Notes under the pieces: generated by a model | The model's input: the letters and a program-made list of their open reading frames with translations, nothing else | What the model was told of the DNA's origin: nothing | The model's database searches: none | Shown: positions 25,313 through 35,569 of the stretch, in pieces | Position numbering within the stretch: the first letter of the stretch is position 1 | How the letters are laid out: each line of letters starts with the position of its first letter | Source: Parasutterella secunda | GTDB taxonomy: Bacteria; Pseudomonadota; Gammaproteobacteria; Burkholderiales; Burkholderiaceae_F | Assembly (NCBI RefSeq): GCF_016901835.1 | Contig: NZ_JACJKX010000003.1 | Coordinates: 1 to 64,000, forward strand | Length of the DNA stretch: 64,000 bases | Reading direction: 5' to 3' | Translations under genes and position numbers: made by a program

Positions 25313-26084
25313 AACTTCGGAAAAATCGTCTGCCGCTTTCGTCAGATTGAGTGATCATTCCGATTTCTTCTAAAGCGTTGATCAGATCTTTAGCCCGTTG
25401 TTCAGAAATGCGAAGCCGATTTTGAATCGTTTGCAATGTGCGGGCTTCATCCAGTACCAAAAGATTTTTGGCCGCACCGATGAGGGCGTCGCCCGCATCT
25501 GAGAGGTCAAAGCTTGCCGTCTCAAAATTTTCTCTGACGGGCGCACTCAGGCTTCTGATGTAATCGTCCGTGGTATTTTTCGAAGGTGTCGGTAAAACGA
25601 GAAGCGAGGTGTATTCAAAACGTTGTTCGAGTGCTTTCAGGCGCATGGTTGTAATACGCCTGGGCGCACTTTTTGCTTTACCGATGACCGCACTGATGCG
25701 GGGCGCCACCGCGTCATCTGCCATCGCTTCATATAAGTAGGCACTGAGCACCAAAATAAGTTTCGGTCGAAGCGTTTCAATGGCATGAACCACTCGGTCG
25801 GCCGTTTGAACAAAGTATTTGACAGTCTGAGGGCCGTGAAGATGAGCCGGTACCTCATCGCACCAGATCACTTCTGTGGTATGGGCTTCAAGCCACGAGG
25901 GGTTGGCGGTTGAACGGGTAAGGGGGATTCCCCAAATCGCAAACCACTTCACCAACGCATCGCGAATTTTTCCCTGCTGGGCGCGGGGATCAAAGTAGTG
26001 AGTGGACAACTTCCCGACTGCCCCCTGTCCCGGTAGGGTCACAATGAGTAAACCCCCTTGTATGGATGATTCGTTGCCCGTCAT
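25311..26084 (-). CDS. Unknown protein with C-terminal winged-helix (FtsK-gamma-like) segment
   Basis: A 257-residue soluble protein that I do not recognise. The N-terminal half contains LLIVTLPGQGAVGKL and, later, RPKLILVLSAYLYEAM, suggesting an alpha/beta fold. The last 55 residues (TIQNRLRISEQRAKDLINAL, then EEIGMITQSDESGRRFF) resemble the winged-helix gamma domain of FtsK-type translocases, a DNA-reading module. It follows the large activase gene with a 2-base gap, so the two are co-transcribed. A DNA-binding role is an inference from the C-terminus only. Confidence 0.75.
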   Translation of the reverse strand: MTGNESSIQGGLLIVTLPGQGAVGKLSTHYFDPRAQQGKIRDALVKWFAIWGIPLTRSTANPSWLEAHTTEVIWCDEVPAHLHGPQTVKYFVQTADRVVHAIETLRPKLILVLSAYLYEAMADDAVAPRISAVIGKAKSAPRRITTMRLKALEQRFEYTSLLVLPTPSKNTTDDYIRSLSAPVRENFETASFDLSDAGDALIGAAKNLLVLDEARTLQTIQNRLRISEQRAKDLINALEEIGMITQSDESGRRFFRS

Positions 26085-26086
26085 TT

Positions 26087-29000
26087 TTACTTTCCAATGC
26101 TTTTAGCTTGTGCCATAAAGAGTTTAAGCCGATTGGTAAAGTTTGCACGAGAGGTGCCCGCCTCAAAGTCAATGGCGCAGAGGTTGGCACCGCGATAAAG
26201 TTCGCGCAGCACCCGCATGACGCCTTTGCCTGTGATGTGGTTGGGCAAACACGCAAAGGGCTGCAGACAAAGCACGTTGGGGGTGCCGGTTTCGAGAAAT
26301 TCCACCATTTCAGCTGTCAGCAGCCACCCTTCGCCTGCTTGTTGAGCGGGAGACATGAGCGTTTTGAGGCGATTGAGGTGTTCATTAAGAGTGGGCATTG
26401 CTTCAAAGCCAGCTTCAACTAACGCTTGGTTTGCTATAGCGCGCAAGGACTCGAAGTACCTGACCAAAAGAGCAGAAACGAATGCACGGGTTTGGGGACC
26501 CTTTAACGCTTTAGCTTGGAAAACCGGATCGTAGAGACAATACAAAAGGAAACTGGAGATATCACCAAGCCTGGGTTCAGCGCCTTCGGCAAAGAGTTCT
26601 TCCAAAATCTGAAGATTCGCCTGTGGGTGGTATTTGAGCAAAATTTCCCCAACGATACCCACCTGAGGTTTTTGGGTGCGGTTAACGGCTACTGCTGCAA
26701 AATCCTCAGCCATGAGTCTGGCATTTTTCCGCAGACCTCTTCTGCCTTTATCGATGTCGCGGCAGGCAATGGCCTGCCACTTTTGCAGCAACGCTTGAGC
26801 GCTTCCTTTTTCAATTTCGTAAGATCGGGTTTTTAAGTACAGCTTTTGTAAAAGGTCGCCGTATAGAACGCCCAGAGCAATCCGATTGATCCCCTTTAGT
26901 CCGAGCGGCAGGTGCTCGGTACCGGTGATTTTGTAGGTGGAAATGGTGATGACGGGAAGATCTTCCATATCCAGATCTTTAAGTGCCCACTTCAGGAGAG
27001 TTGCGTAATTGGTGGCACGGCACGGCCCGCACGTCTGTGCGAGCAATAGTGCACTCGTTTCCCGATCGAAGTCTTTGGATAGAACAGTATCCAAAAGCTG
27101 ACCGATTACTACGATAGCTGGGTAACAGGCATCGTTATTGACGTAGCGAAGCCCCAATTGGATGGCTTCGGGTCGCACTTCAGGCAGCAATTTGACGTTA
27201 TAGCCCAGGCTTTTGAGCGCACTTTCCAAAATGGGGAAATGAATAGGCGCCATCTGCGGGATATAAATCGTTTTGACAGCCTTTGGATTCAGAGGCTTTT
27301 TTGGTGCGTTCGGATGCCAGACAACGGGCGACTCATGGATGCCGGCAACGTTGTTGCGGCGATCTTTCACTGCAGCAAAAAGTGAGCGCAAGCGAATGCG
27401 GGCAGCGCCCAACGTGTCGCCCTCGTCAATTTTGAGCATGGTATAGAGTTTGCCCGCAGGCTCCAGAATGCGCTTGACCTGTTCGGACGTGATGGCATCC
27501 AACCCGCAGCCGAAACTGACTAAATGAACCAATTCAGCCCATGATTTGTCGCGCACGAGTTCGGCTGCCCGGTAAAGGCGGCTGTGAAAGGTCCACTGAT
27601 CGATTACATCCAGAGACGTCGTGTCAGGGGCCATGTGAGCAATCGAGTCTTCGGTGACAATTTCTACGCCCATAGATGCAATGAGCGTGCAGATCCCATG
27701 ATTGACAAAGGGGTCCATGTGATAGGGGTGAGAGGCGATCACGACCAAAGGCGTTTTGGAAATTTCGTGCTCACGCCAACACTTTTCGCCCATCTGACGA
27801 ATCTGACGTTGATAGGTTTGCTGCGCAGCCTCTGCGCTTTGAACGGCCTCTTTGATTTCAGAAACGTTGATCTCAGGAAAAGCCCCTGCTACAGCCTTAA
27901 CGACTGTTGCCGCTTCATTTAAATCAACAAAAGGCGTGATGAGTGTACTTTCTTTATGCGTGCATTCAAAGTTAAGCTTTAACGCTTCGGGGTAACCTCC
28001 TACCACCGGACAGGCAAAACGACCCGGCACGTTTTGGAAATTGGTGCGCTCTTTAGGAACGCAGGGTAACCAAATCTTTTTAACGCCTTTTTTAGCTAAC
28101 CACGTCACGTGCCCGTGGGCAAGTTTTGCCGGCAGACAAAGGCTCTGTGAGGGAATACTCTCTACGCCCAGGCCTGCAATGTAGTGATCGGAATAGGGTG
28201 AGAGTTCAACGTGAAAACCAAGCTTGGTAAAAAGCTCAAACCAATAAGGGTAGTGTTCGTAAATATTGAGTACCCGAGCCATACCGATCGTGCCTCTGGG
28301 GGCCGTATCAGCCGGCAGCGGTTCACGATTAAAGAGCAGGGCAAGCTTTTTATCGATAAAGTGTTCGGCGTTTTTCGCTTCGGCCCCTTTGAGTGCAAAG
28401 TCACAGCGGTTGCCGCTCACGTGCTTTTGGCCGCTTGCAAAGCGGTGCAGAGTGAGCAGACAGTGATTGTTGCAGCTTTGGCAGCGAAATTGTGTCGTTT
28501 TAACGTCCGAGAGATCAAGCGCCTTTTCGCTCAAATCAAGGGCAGGCGTATCCTTGGTCGTTCTTTCCTTGGCAATGAGTGCGGCGCCATAGGCTCCCAT
28601 GAGTCCGGCGATATCCGGTCGAATGACCTCACGGCCGATGTAGACTTCAAAGGCGCGCAAAATGGCATCATTTAAAAAGGTTCCGCCCTGAACGAGCACG
28701 TGTTCGCCCAATTGTTTGGTGTCAGCGATTCGAAGAACTTTATGCAAGGCGTTGAGCACAATGGAGTGACAAAGACCGGCTGCAATATCATCGACCGTGG
28801 CCCCTGCGCTTTGAGCTTGCTTCACCTTTGAATTCATGAAAACGGTGCAGCGGGTACCCAAATCGCACGGGTGCTTTGCATGCAAGGCTCGCTCAACGAA
28901 ATCCTTCAGTGTCAGGCCTAATTGCTTGGCATACGTTTCGATAAAAGAGCCGCAGCCTGAGGAGCACGCCTCGTTTAATTTCACGTCCGCAATTGCCCCA

Positions 29001-30313
29001 CCTTTGACTTTCAGACACTTCATGTCCTGACCGCCGATATCGATGACATAGGACGTCTGGGGATCAAAAGCCACGGCCGCACGTTGGTGGGCGAGCGTTT
29101 CAACTTCGTTAAACTGACTGCCTAAAGCAGCTTGTGCAAGACTGGCTCCGTAGCCCGTGGTACAAATCGAGCGAATGCGAGCGGCTGGCGGCACTTTAGC
29201 TGCCAATTGCAAAACTTTCGGAATGAGTTTGGGCAGGGGATCGCCTTCGTTATGATCGTACCAACTGTCAATAATGGCGCCGTGCCTGTCGATGAGTGCG
29301 AGTTTAACCGTGGTGCTGCCCAAATCAATGCCTAAAAAGAGGTCTCCTGTCGAATTTTCCAAAGATGCTCTTTTTGCGCAGTGGGCGGCATGACGGGTTT
29401 TAAAAGCGCAGAGTTCCTCTTCATTTTTGAAAAAAGGAGCCAGTACATTTGTTTCGCCTGCGATCGTACTGATGGGGGCAAGTTTTTGTAAAAAGTCACT
29501 CAATGTGGGTTCAGACTTGGATGCATTATCCAAAGCGTCAAGCGCAGCACCGTAAGCTACTGCGTACTGCGAGTTGTCAAAATGCTCAAAAGTAGTGCCT
29601 GGGGCTTTTAATTTGCGTTCGAACGCATGGGCAAGCTCAGATAAAAAATGCAACGGACCGCCCAGGAAAGCGACTCGACCGGCAATGGGCCGTCCGCAAG
29701 CAAGCCCACTTATCGCCTGATCAGCCACCGCTTCAAAAATACTTCTGGCAATTTCCTCTCGTCTTACACCGCTGTTTAAAAGAGCAACGACGTCTGTTTT
29801 GGCAAAGACGCCGCAGCGTGAGGCAATCGGGTGGGACCGTTTGGCATGTTCTGCGAGATCATTCAAACCTTTGGGATCGGTATCCAAAAGAGACGCCATC
29901 TGATCGATAAAAGCACCGGTGCCGCCCGCACAGGCCTCATTCATTCGCAATTCCACCCCTTGCGTGAGGTAGATGATTTTGGCGTCTTCGCCGCCTAACT
30001 CAACGGCAACATCCAATAAGGGATCATTGGCACGCAGATAGGTACCGGCTGCGACCACTTCCTGAACAAAACCTACACCGGTTACGGAGGCCAACATCAA
30101 AGCACCGGACCCAGACAGGCGGACACGAGCCTGTTGACAGTCCATGCGGTCGGTCAAATCTTTTAATAATTCTTTGAGAGTTTGAACCACGGCACTTTTG
30201 TGGCGTTCATAGCGAGCGGCGAGGATCGTTTTATTGCCGTCAACCAATGCGTATTTGATGGTTGTTGAACCGATATCAATGCCTAAAGACAAACAGGCGT
30301 TATTGATCTGCAT
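26087..30313 (-). CDS. Giant 2-hydroxyacyl-CoA dehydratase activase-type fusion protein
   Basis: About 1408 residues. Two BadF/BadG/HgdC ASKHA ATPase domains lie in tandem. The first starts LGIDIGSTTIKYALVDG and has NEACAGGTGAFIDQMA; the second has LGIDLGSTTVKLALID, DIGGQDMKCLKV and NEACSSGCGSFIETYAKQ, whose cysteine is the [4Fe-4S] bridge ligand type. A cysteine-rich spacer (CQSCNNHC) follows, then a DUF2229-type region, then a region related to the dehydratase D-subunit (QTCGPCRATNYATLL). Activases couple ATP to electron transfer into dehydratases; the role of these long fusions is unproven. An ATG at 30313 begins MQINNACLSLG; a TTG at 30364 is less likely. No stand-alone dehydratase genes lie nearby. 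Confidence 0.88.
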   Translation of the reverse strand: MQINNACLSLGIDIGSTTIKYALVDGNKTILAARYERHKSAVVQTLKELLKDLTDRMDCQQARVRLSGSGALMLASVTGVGFVQEVVAAGTYLRANDPLLDVAVELGGEDAKIIYLTQGVELRMNEACAGGTGAFIDQMASLLDTDPKGLNDLAEHAKRSHPIASRCGVFAKTDVVALLNSGVRREEIARSIFEAVADQAISGLACGRPIAGRVAFLGGPLHFLSELAHAFERKLKAPGTTFEHFDNSQYAVAYGAALDALDNASKSEPTLSDFLQKLAPISTIAGETNVLAPFFKNEEELCAFKTRHAAHCAKRASLENSTGDLFLGIDLGSTTVKLALIDRHGAIIDSWYDHNEGDPLPKLIPKVLQLAAKVPPAARIRSICTTGYGASLAQAALGSQFNEVETLAHQRAAVAFDPQTSYVIDIGGQDMKCLKVKGGAIADVKLNEACSSGCGSFIETYAKQLGLTLKDFVERALHAKHPCDLGTRCTVFMNSKVKQAQSAGATVDDIAAGLCHSIVLNALHKVLRIADTKQLGEHVLVQGGTFLNDAILRAFEVYIGREVIRPDIAGLMGAYGAALIAKERTTKDTPALDLSEKALDLSDVKTTQFRCQSCNNHCLLTLHRFASGQKHVSGNRCDFALKGAEAKNAEHFIDKKLALLFNREPLPADTAPRGTIGMARVLNIYEHYPYWFELFTKLGFHVELSPYSDHYIAGLGVESIPSQSLCLPAKLAHGHVTWLAKKGVKKIWLPCVPKERTNFQNVPGRFACPVVGGYPEALKLNFECTHKESTLITPFVDLNEAATVVKAVAGAFPEINVSEIKEAVQSAEAAQQTYQRQIRQMGEKCWREHEISKTPLVVIASHPYHMDPFVNHGICTLIASMGVEIVTEDSIAHMAPDTTSLDVIDQWTFHSRLYRAAELVRDKSWAELVHLVSFGCGLDAITSEQVKRILEPAGKLYTMLKIDEGDTLGAARIRLRSLFAAVKDRRNNVAGIHESPVVWHPNAPKKPLNPKAVKTIYIPQMAPIHFPILESALKSLGYNVKLLPEVRPEAIQLGLRYVNNDACYPAIVVIGQLLDTVLSKDFDRETSALLLAQTCGPCRATNYATLLKWALKDLDMEDLPVITISTYKITGTEHLPLGLKGINRIALGVLYGDLLQKLYLKTRSYEIEKGSAQALLQKWQAIACRDIDKGRRGLRKNARLMAEDFAAVAVNRTQKPQVGIVGEILLKYHPQANLQILEELFAEGAEPRLGDISSFLLYCLYDPVFQAKALKGPQTRAFVSALLVRYFESLRAIANQALVEAGFEAMPTLNEHLNRLKTLMSPAQQAGEGWLLTAEMVEFLETGTPNVLCLQPFACLPNHITGKGVMRVLRELYRGANLCAIDFEAGTSRANFTNRLKLFMAQAKSIGK

Positions 30314-30479
30314 ACATCCAAGAATAAAAATTATTTTTATTAAGTCCGGATCTGTGTCATACAACTTCCAGACTGATTTGAAATTGATGCAACCGATTGT
30401 AATAAAGATGAGGCTGAATGGAATGCCTAATTTTTAGCGAAATTGTTAATGAAGAGGGCAATTTAAAAGATAAAATTTG

Positions 30480-30522
30480 AACTAAAAAGAAAAATCCCGA
30501 AATTTTTCAATTTTCGGGATTT
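30480..30522 (-). terminator. Intrinsic terminator of the cyclophilin operon
   Basis: AAATCCCGAAA pairs with TTTCGGGATTT around a short AT-rich loop, and on the minus strand it is followed by TTCTTTTT. It lies 21 bases past the stop of the cytosolic cyclophilin. Confidence 0.8.
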
Positions 30523-30543
30523 GAAAGCGTCAGTCGTGTGATA

Positions 30544-31041
30544 TTAATCTTCAATCACTTCGGCTTTTTCAATGATGATATTTTCCTTCGGCACATCATC
30601 ATGGAAACCCCAACGACCGGTTTTCACTCGGGCGATATCATCTACAACGGATTCGCCTGCGATCACCTTACCGAAAACCGCATAGCCCCAGCCTTGGGGA
30701 GTGGGGGCGGTGTGATTTAAAAAGTCGTTGTCGGCAACGTTGATGAAAAACTGAGCCGTGGCTGAATGGGGATCACTCGTGCGAGCCATGGCAATCGTGT
30801 ACTTGTCGTTGCGAAGGCCGTTGGCGGCTTCGTTTTCAATGGGTTCTCGGGTTTGCTTTTGCTTCATGCCCGGCTCAAAGCCGCCGCCTTGAATCATGAA
30901 ACCGGGGATCACACGGTGAAAAATCGTGTTGTTGTAAAAACCGTCACGAACGTATTGTTCGAAATTTTTGCTCGTGGCCGGAGCGTGTTCGTAGTCGAGT
31001 TCAAGGTCAATGATACCTTTGTTCGTTGTTAAGCGAATCAT
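30544..31041 (-). CDS. ppiB: Peptidyl-prolyl cis-trans isomerase, cytosolic cyclophilin (PpiB type)
   Basis: A 165-residue cyclophilin without signal peptide. Catalytic-site elements are clear: [19 protein letters not shown] (the FHRV.PGFMIQ(G)GG signature), [19 protein letters not shown], and [15 protein letters not shown]. It speeds proline isomerisation during folding. It follows the periplasmic paralogue by 3 bases, so the pair is one transcript and probably arose by tandem duplication. Confidence 0.95.
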   Translation of the reverse strand: MIRLTTNKGIIDLELDYEHAPATSKNFEQYVRDGFYNNTIFHRVIPGFMIQGGGFEPGMKQKQTREPIENEAANGLRNDKYTIAMARTSDPHSATAQFFINVADNDFLNHTAPTPQGWGYAVFGKVIAGESVVDDIARVKTGRWGFHDDVPKENIIIEKAEVIED

Positions 31042-31044
31042 GCT

Positions 31045-31623
31045 TTATTTTCCTTTGATAATGGACATATTCTTGATAACCACGTCACGGATAGGAACGT
31101 CATCGTAGTAGCTCACCGAATGCGTTTTGACACCTGCAATGGCATCAACCGTTTCCATGCCGGAGATTACTTTGCCGAACACCGCATAGCCGTTGCCGTC
31201 CTGAGCTTGAGCGGCGTCCAAGAAGTGGTTGTCGCGCACGTTAATGAAAAATTGACTCGTCGCCGAATTCGGGTTGTTGGTACGAGCCATGGCGATCGTG
31301 CCGCGACGATTGGTTAAACCGTTGCGCGATTCTAAAGGAATCGGAGCACGCGTCTCTTTTTCTTCCATGCCGGTGATAAAGCCCCCGCCTTGAATCATGA
31401 AGTTGGGGATCACACGATGAAAAAGCGTGTTTTTGTAAAAGCCGCTTTTTACATAGGTTAAAAAGTTTGCGACGGTTTTGGGCGCGGCTTTGTCATTGAG
31501 TTCGAGTACAAAGCTTCCCATGTTGGTCTCTACCTTCACTTGGGTAGAGGAGGCCGCATAAACGCAAGGGGCCATGACAGCCAGTGCGGCAGCTGTGATG
31601 ATAAAGCGTCGGGTCAGACTCAT
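31045..31623 (-). CDS. ppiA: Peptidyl-prolyl cis-trans isomerase, periplasmic cyclophilin (PpiA type)
   Basis: A 192-residue cyclophilin with a Sec signal peptide of about 23 residues (IITAAALAVMAPCVYA), so it is exported to the periplasm. The core has [34 protein letters not shown] and FGKVISGMETVDAIAGV. It closely resembles the downstream cytosolic copy except for the signal peptide. It follows a TPR-protein gene by 12 bases. Confidence 0.94.
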   Translation of the reverse strand: MSLTRRFIITAAALAVMAPCVYAASSTQVKVETNMGSFVLELNDKAAPKTVANFLTYVKSGFYKNTLFHRVIPNFMIQGGGFITGMEEKETRAPIPLESRNGLTNRRGTIAMARTNNPNSATSQFFINVRDNHFLDAAQAQDGNGYAVFGKVISGMETVDAIAGVKTHSVSYYDDVPIRDVVIKNMSIIKGK

Positions 31624-31635
31624 GAATAGCGTCCT

Positions 31636-32211
31636 TTAAGAATTTTGCAGGCGATCGCGCAGCGCTTTTACTTTTCTTGAAAGCGGTTTATCACGCGGGG
31701 TGAGTGACAAAGCCTTTTCGTAGTACTCAAGGGCTTTTTCTTCATCGGCGTGACGTCCTTGAAGGGCGAGGTCGCCTAAATTTTCGTAGCCCATCGCAAA
31801 GTTGGGATTTAACGTCACGGCTTGAGTGAGTAATTCCCGGGCTTTGTCTAAATTGCCTTCGGCGGCATAGATGGCCGCAAGGTTATTGTAGGGTTCGACA
31901 ATTTCGGGATACTTATCAATCATGTCACCGAAAAGTGTTTTGGCGACGCGGCGGTTGCCCATGCGGTTATAGACAACGGCCTTTTTAAATTGCAGCTGCA
32001 CGTTGCGGGGATTGGCTTTAAGAGCCAGATCAATTTGCTTGAGAGCGTCGTCAAATTGCTTTTCGACGATCAGACGATCGACAAGTTGGATGCGCTCGGT
32101 TTCATTTCTGGGCTCATCGTACTCAAACTCGGCCATAGCCGGAAAAGACGCTGCGGCACCGAACATGATCGCGGCGATCGAATAAGTTAAAAGTTTTTTG
32201 CGATTAGACAT
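31636..32211 (-). CDS. Exported TPR-repeat protein
   Basis: A 191-residue protein with a signal peptide (LTYSIAAIMFGAAASFPAMA, cleavage near 27). At least three tetratricopeptide repeats are seen: VEPYNNLAAIYAAEGNLDKA, NFAMGYENLGDLALQGR and a C-terminal EEKALEYYEKALSLTP. It probably acts as a periplasmic scaffold. First gene of the three-gene unit with ppiA and ppiB, suggesting envelope protein folding or assembly (inference). Confidence 0.88.
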   Translation of the reverse strand: MSNRKKLLTYSIAAIMFGAAASFPAMAEFEYDEPRNETERIQLVDRLIVEKQFDDALKQIDLALKANPRNVQLQFKKAVVYNRMGNRRVAKTLFGDMIDKYPEIVEPYNNLAAIYAAEGNLDKARELLTQAVTLNPNFAMGYENLGDLALQGRHADEEKALEYYEKALSLTPRDKPLSRKVKALRDRLQNS

Positions 32212-32368
32212 GGCGGGATAAGAAGTTTATTCCCGACGAATTATAAAGATGACGGACAGTTGATATCGATAAGAAATGCAACGAAGCGTTTCTCCACACG
32301 AAAGTTGAGGCGCTACAGATGACTGCACTTCCTATATACTGTTGAGGTCTTTTCTTTTATTGCATTGA

Positions 32369-33799
32369 ATGGCCATGTCTTTAGAACTTTACTCAACGCT
32401 TTCTCGTCGCAAACAGGTTTTTGAGCCGATCAACGCAGGCGAGGTGAAAATGTACGTCTGCGGTGTGACGGTGTATGACTACACGCACATCGGTCACGGC
32501 CGCACGTTTATTTCTTTTGACATCATTCGCCGCTGGCTTGAAGCATCAGGCTTTAAGGTGACCTTTGTGCGCAACATCACCGATGTGGACGACAAGATTA
32601 TTCGCCGTGCAGCCGAACGTCACGTCACGTGCGATGCGCTTACCGATGAATTTGCCCGTGCGATGCAGGAAGATATGCTCACTCTCGGCTGCCTTGCTCC
32701 CACTGTTGAGCCCCGAGCCACGCATTTCATTCCTCAAATGCTCAACATCATCGATAAGCTCGAGAAAAAGGGCTTGGCTTATCAGACCAAAAGCGGGGAT
32801 GTGGCCTACGCTGTGCGCCAATTCAAGGACTATGGGAAACTTTCCGGTAAGTCCATTGATGACTTAATCAGCGGAGAGCGCGTCGCAGCCGATGAAAGCA
32901 AACGCGATCCGTTGGACTTCGTACTTTGGAAGAGCGCTAAGCCCGGCGAACCCCAGTGGGACAGCCCCTGGGGTAAGGGACGTCCGGGTTGGCACATCGA
33001 GTGCTCGGCGATGAGCTGCCACTACTTGGGTGAAACCTTTGACATTCACGGCGGCGGCCCCGATCTTATCTTCCCGCACCACGAAAATGAAATTGCTCAA
33101 AGCGAAGGCGCCAACGGCAAGCGCTTTGCCAACTACTGGATGCACACCGGTCCTTTGCGTGTCATGAATAAAGAAGGTAAAGAAGAAAAGATGAGCAAGT
33201 CGCTCGGTAACTTCTGGACCGTTCGTGATGCCATTGCCGAAACCGACGATAAGTTCGGTAAGGGAAACGGCGCTCAGGTGTTACGGTTTTTCCTCATGCG
33301 TACGCACTACAGAAGCCCGATTCTGTTCGGACCGGATTTGATCGTGGATGCCTACCAGAGCTTAAAACGTCTTTATACGGCTCTGAAAGATGTGCCTGCC
33401 GACAATGAACCGCTCGATTGGAATGAGGAATGCGCCAAGCGCTTTGCCGAAGCCATGAACGATGACTTTAATGTGCCGGTCGCCGTGGCTCAACTCTTTG
33501 AATTGGCCAATCGTGCCCAGGCGCAAAAAAGCGCTGCAATGAGCCGTCAGTTAAAGAAGCTCGGTGCCATTCTCAATATCTTGCAGGGTGACCCGGAAGC
33601 GTTCCTTAAAGGCTCTACCGAAGGGCTCGATGAGGCAGCCATTGAAGAGGCAATTGCTGCGCGTGCTGCAGCCAAAAAGGCTAAGGACTACGCCAAGGCC
33701 GATGAAATCCGTAAGCACCTTGCTCAAATGGGTGTGATGCTTACCGATACGCCGCAAGGCACGACCTGGCAGCGCGTGTTGGTTGAAAAGGCCCATTAA
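32369..33799 (+). CDS. cysS: Cysteinyl-tRNA synthetase
   Basis: Class I synthetase, 476 residues. Zinc-ligand C31 is in [13 protein letters not shown] at 40-43, WHIECSAMS near 208-216 and the KMSKS loop at 274-278. The [14 protein letters not shown] segment is typical. An alternative start two codons downstream (32375) is equally compatible. A TATACT at 32335-32340 is a candidate -10 box. It leads a run of housekeeping genes: cysS, glycosylase, accA, tilS. Confidence 0.97.
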   Translation: MAMSLELYSTLSRRKQVFEPINAGEVKMYVCGVTVYDYTHIGHGRTFISFDIIRRWLEASGFKVTFVRNITDVDDKIIRRAAERHVTCDALTDEFARAMQEDMLTLGCLAPTVEPRATHFIPQMLNIIDKLEKKGLAYQTKSGDVAYAVRQFKDYGKLSGKSIDDLISGERVAADESKRDPLDFVLWKSAKPGEPQWDSPWGKGRPGWHIECSAMSCHYLGETFDIHGGGPDLIFPHHENEIAQSEGANGKRFANYWMHTGPLRVMNKEGKEEKMSKSLGNFWTVRDAIAETDDKFGKGNGAQVLRFFLMRTHYRSPILFGPDLIVDAYQSLKRLYTALKDVPADNEPLDWNEECAKRFAEAMNDDFNVPVAVAQLFELANRAQAQKSAAMSRQLKKLGAILNILQGDPEAFLKGSTEGLDEAAIEEAIAARAAAKKAKDYAKADEIRKHLAQMGVMLTDTPQGTTWQRVLVEKAH

Positions 33800-33806
33800 C
33801 CCGGTT

Positions 33807-34478
33807 ATGGCTGAACGCATGCCTCAAAGCGCCTTTCCTGATTATTGGGATAAGGCGCTTAATTTTCTGTCTGATCGCGATCCGGTGATGAAAGCGCTCA
33901 TTGCGCGCTATCGCCATGTGCCTTTTCGTGCTCATCCGTCAGTTTTGGATTCTATTTTGCGAGCCATCGTCGGTCAGCAGGTATCCAATACGGCAGCCGC
34001 CACGGTTTGGACGCGTCTGACCGAACAAAAGCAAGGTCGATGGGAGTCCTTCATTTTGATCTCTTCGACTCAGTCGCTTATCGATTTAGGACTCAATACC
34101 CGGAAAGTAGCTGCCATGAAGGAAGTAGCCTGGCGGTGGGTGACGGGGCGCTGGAGTGAAGAGAAATTCCGCGCGATGAGCGATGAAGAAGCGATCACCG
34201 AAATCGTGAGAGTAAAGGGTCTGGGACCATGGAGCGCCATGAGTGTTTTGATCTTTGCACTGCAACGGCCGGACGTCTTTCCCGAGACGGATTTCGGAAT
34301 TCGAGTTGCCCTTATTAAGAACTATTTACCGCACGAAAATATCAAAACCATTATCCGCAGTGAAGCGCAAAGCCGTGTAAAATTGATCGCTGACGTTTGG
34401 GCGCCGTATCGTACCGTCGCCACGTGGTTTTTGTGGCGTTCTCTCGAAAATACGCCCTTCGATAAAGAGAGTGAATAA
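33807..34478 (+). CDS. HhH-GPD DNA glycosylase, AlkA/3-methyladenine type
   Basis: Base-excision repair enzyme of 223 residues removing alkylated purines. The helix-hairpin-helix is [17 protein letters not shown] and the catalytic aspartate follows in [12 protein letters not shown]. There is no lysine at the position typical of bifunctional glycosylase/lyases, so it is likely monofunctional. [17 protein letters not shown] matches the family. It lacks the N-terminal domain of E. coli AlkA. The start at 33807 is chosen over an in-frame TTG inside cysS. The stop overlaps the accA start (TAATG). Confidence 0.9.
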   Translation: MAERMPQSAFPDYWDKALNFLSDRDPVMKALIARYRHVPFRAHPSVLDSILRAIVGQQVSNTAAATVWTRLTEQKQGRWESFILISSTQSLIDLGLNTRKVAAMKEVAWRWVTGRWSEEKFRAMSDEEAITEIVRVKGLGPWSAMSVLIFALQRPDVFPETDFGIRVALIKNYLPHENIKTIIRSEAQSRVKLIADVWAPYRTVATWFLWRSLENTPFDKESE

Positions 34479-35569
34479 TGGCTAAACACGTTTTTCTTGA
34501 ATTTGAAAAGCAAATTGAAGAGCTTCAGAGCAAGATCGATGAATTAAATGAAATGCAGGAAAAGGATGAGGGTAAAAAGATTGACCTCACCACTGAAATC
34601 GAACAGCTGAAGCTTAAAACGGAAGAACTCCTAAAAGAAACCTACGCGGATTTGACCCCGTGGCAGACCTCATTGGTTGCGCGCCATCCTCAGCGTCCCT
34701 ATATGCTCGATTACGTGCGCATGGTGTTTACGGATTTTCATGAATTGCACGGTGATCGCGCTTATGCTGATGACACCTCGATTGTCGGCGGTTTGGCCCG
34801 TTTGGCAGGGCACCCCGTCGTGGTGATCGGACACCAAAAAGGGCGCGATACGAAAGAGCGCATGATGCGCAATTTCGGTATGAGCCGTCCTGAAGGCTAC
34901 CGCAAAGCGCTTCGCTTGATGAAGCTTGCCGAAAAGTTTTCGCTTCCGATCTTTACCTTTATTGATACGCCCGGGGCCTATCCCGGCATCGGCGCAGAAG
35001 AGCGCGGTCAGTCTGAAGCCATCGGCCGTAACCTCTATGAGATGAGTCACTTGAAAACGCCGATTATCGCAACGGTGATCGGTGAAGGGGGATCGGGCGG
35101 AGCCTTAGCGATTGCCGTGGCCGATGTCGTCAACATTTTGCAGTATTCGATCTACTCGGTGATTAGCCCCGAGGGCTGCGCTTCCATTTTGTGGAAAGAT
35201 GCCTCGCGCGCACCCGATGCGGCTCAAGCCTTGGGTTTGACGGCAGACCGTCTGCGTGAATTGGGCTTGGTTGACCGAGTGCTCTCAGAACCCTTGGGCG
35301 GCGCCCATCGTGATCCGCAGCTTATGGGGGCAAGCTTAAAGAAGACGCTTACGGATCAGATGCGTCAGTTCCTGCCCATGGATACCGATGAGCTCGTTGC
35401 GCGCCGTCTTGAACGCTTGCTTCAGTACGGCAAGTTTGAAGAAAAAGAGCTCGATAAGGTGCTCGAACCCATTGCCGAGCATGAATCGATTGAGGAAGAA
35501 CAACCGGCCAAAACGACTAAAAAGCGCGTAACGCGCAAGGCCCACAATGCCGACAAGAAGAGTGAATAA
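34478..35569 (+). CDS. accA: Acetyl-CoA carboxylase carboxyltransferase alpha subunit
   Basis: Transfers the carboxyl group from biotin to acetyl-CoA with AccD, the committed step of fatty-acid synthesis. The crotonase-fold core has [38 protein letters not shown] and [14 protein letters not shown]. It has 363 residues against about 320 in E. coli; the excess is a basic C-terminal tail ([13 protein letters not shown]) of unknown use. A coiled-coil-like N-terminus of about 55 residues is normal. Overlaps the glycosylase stop by one base. Confidence 0.97.
   Translation: MAKHVFLEFEKQIEELQSKIDELNEMQEKDEGKKIDLTTEIEQLKLKTEELLKETYADLTPWQTSLVARHPQRPYMLDYVRMVFTDFHELHGDRAYADDTSIVGGLARLAGHPVVVIGHQKGRDTKERMMRNFGMSRPEGYRKALRLMKLAEKFSLPIFTFIDTPGAYPGIGAEERGQSEAIGRNLYEMSHLKTPIIATVIGEGGSGGALAIAVADVVNILQYSIYSVISPEGCASILWKDASRAPDAAQALGLTADRLRELGLVDRVLSEPLGGAHRDPQLMGASLKKTLTDQMRQFLPMDTDELVARRLERLLQYGKFEEKELDKVLEPIAEHESIEEEQPAKTTKKRVTRKAHNADKKSE

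Noticed and set aside
32212-32368. Cysteine-codon attenuator upstream of cysS, by analogy with thrS
   Set aside because: No leader frame with repeated Cys codons and no terminator hairpin is visible before cysS; the same is true for Glu codons before gltX.
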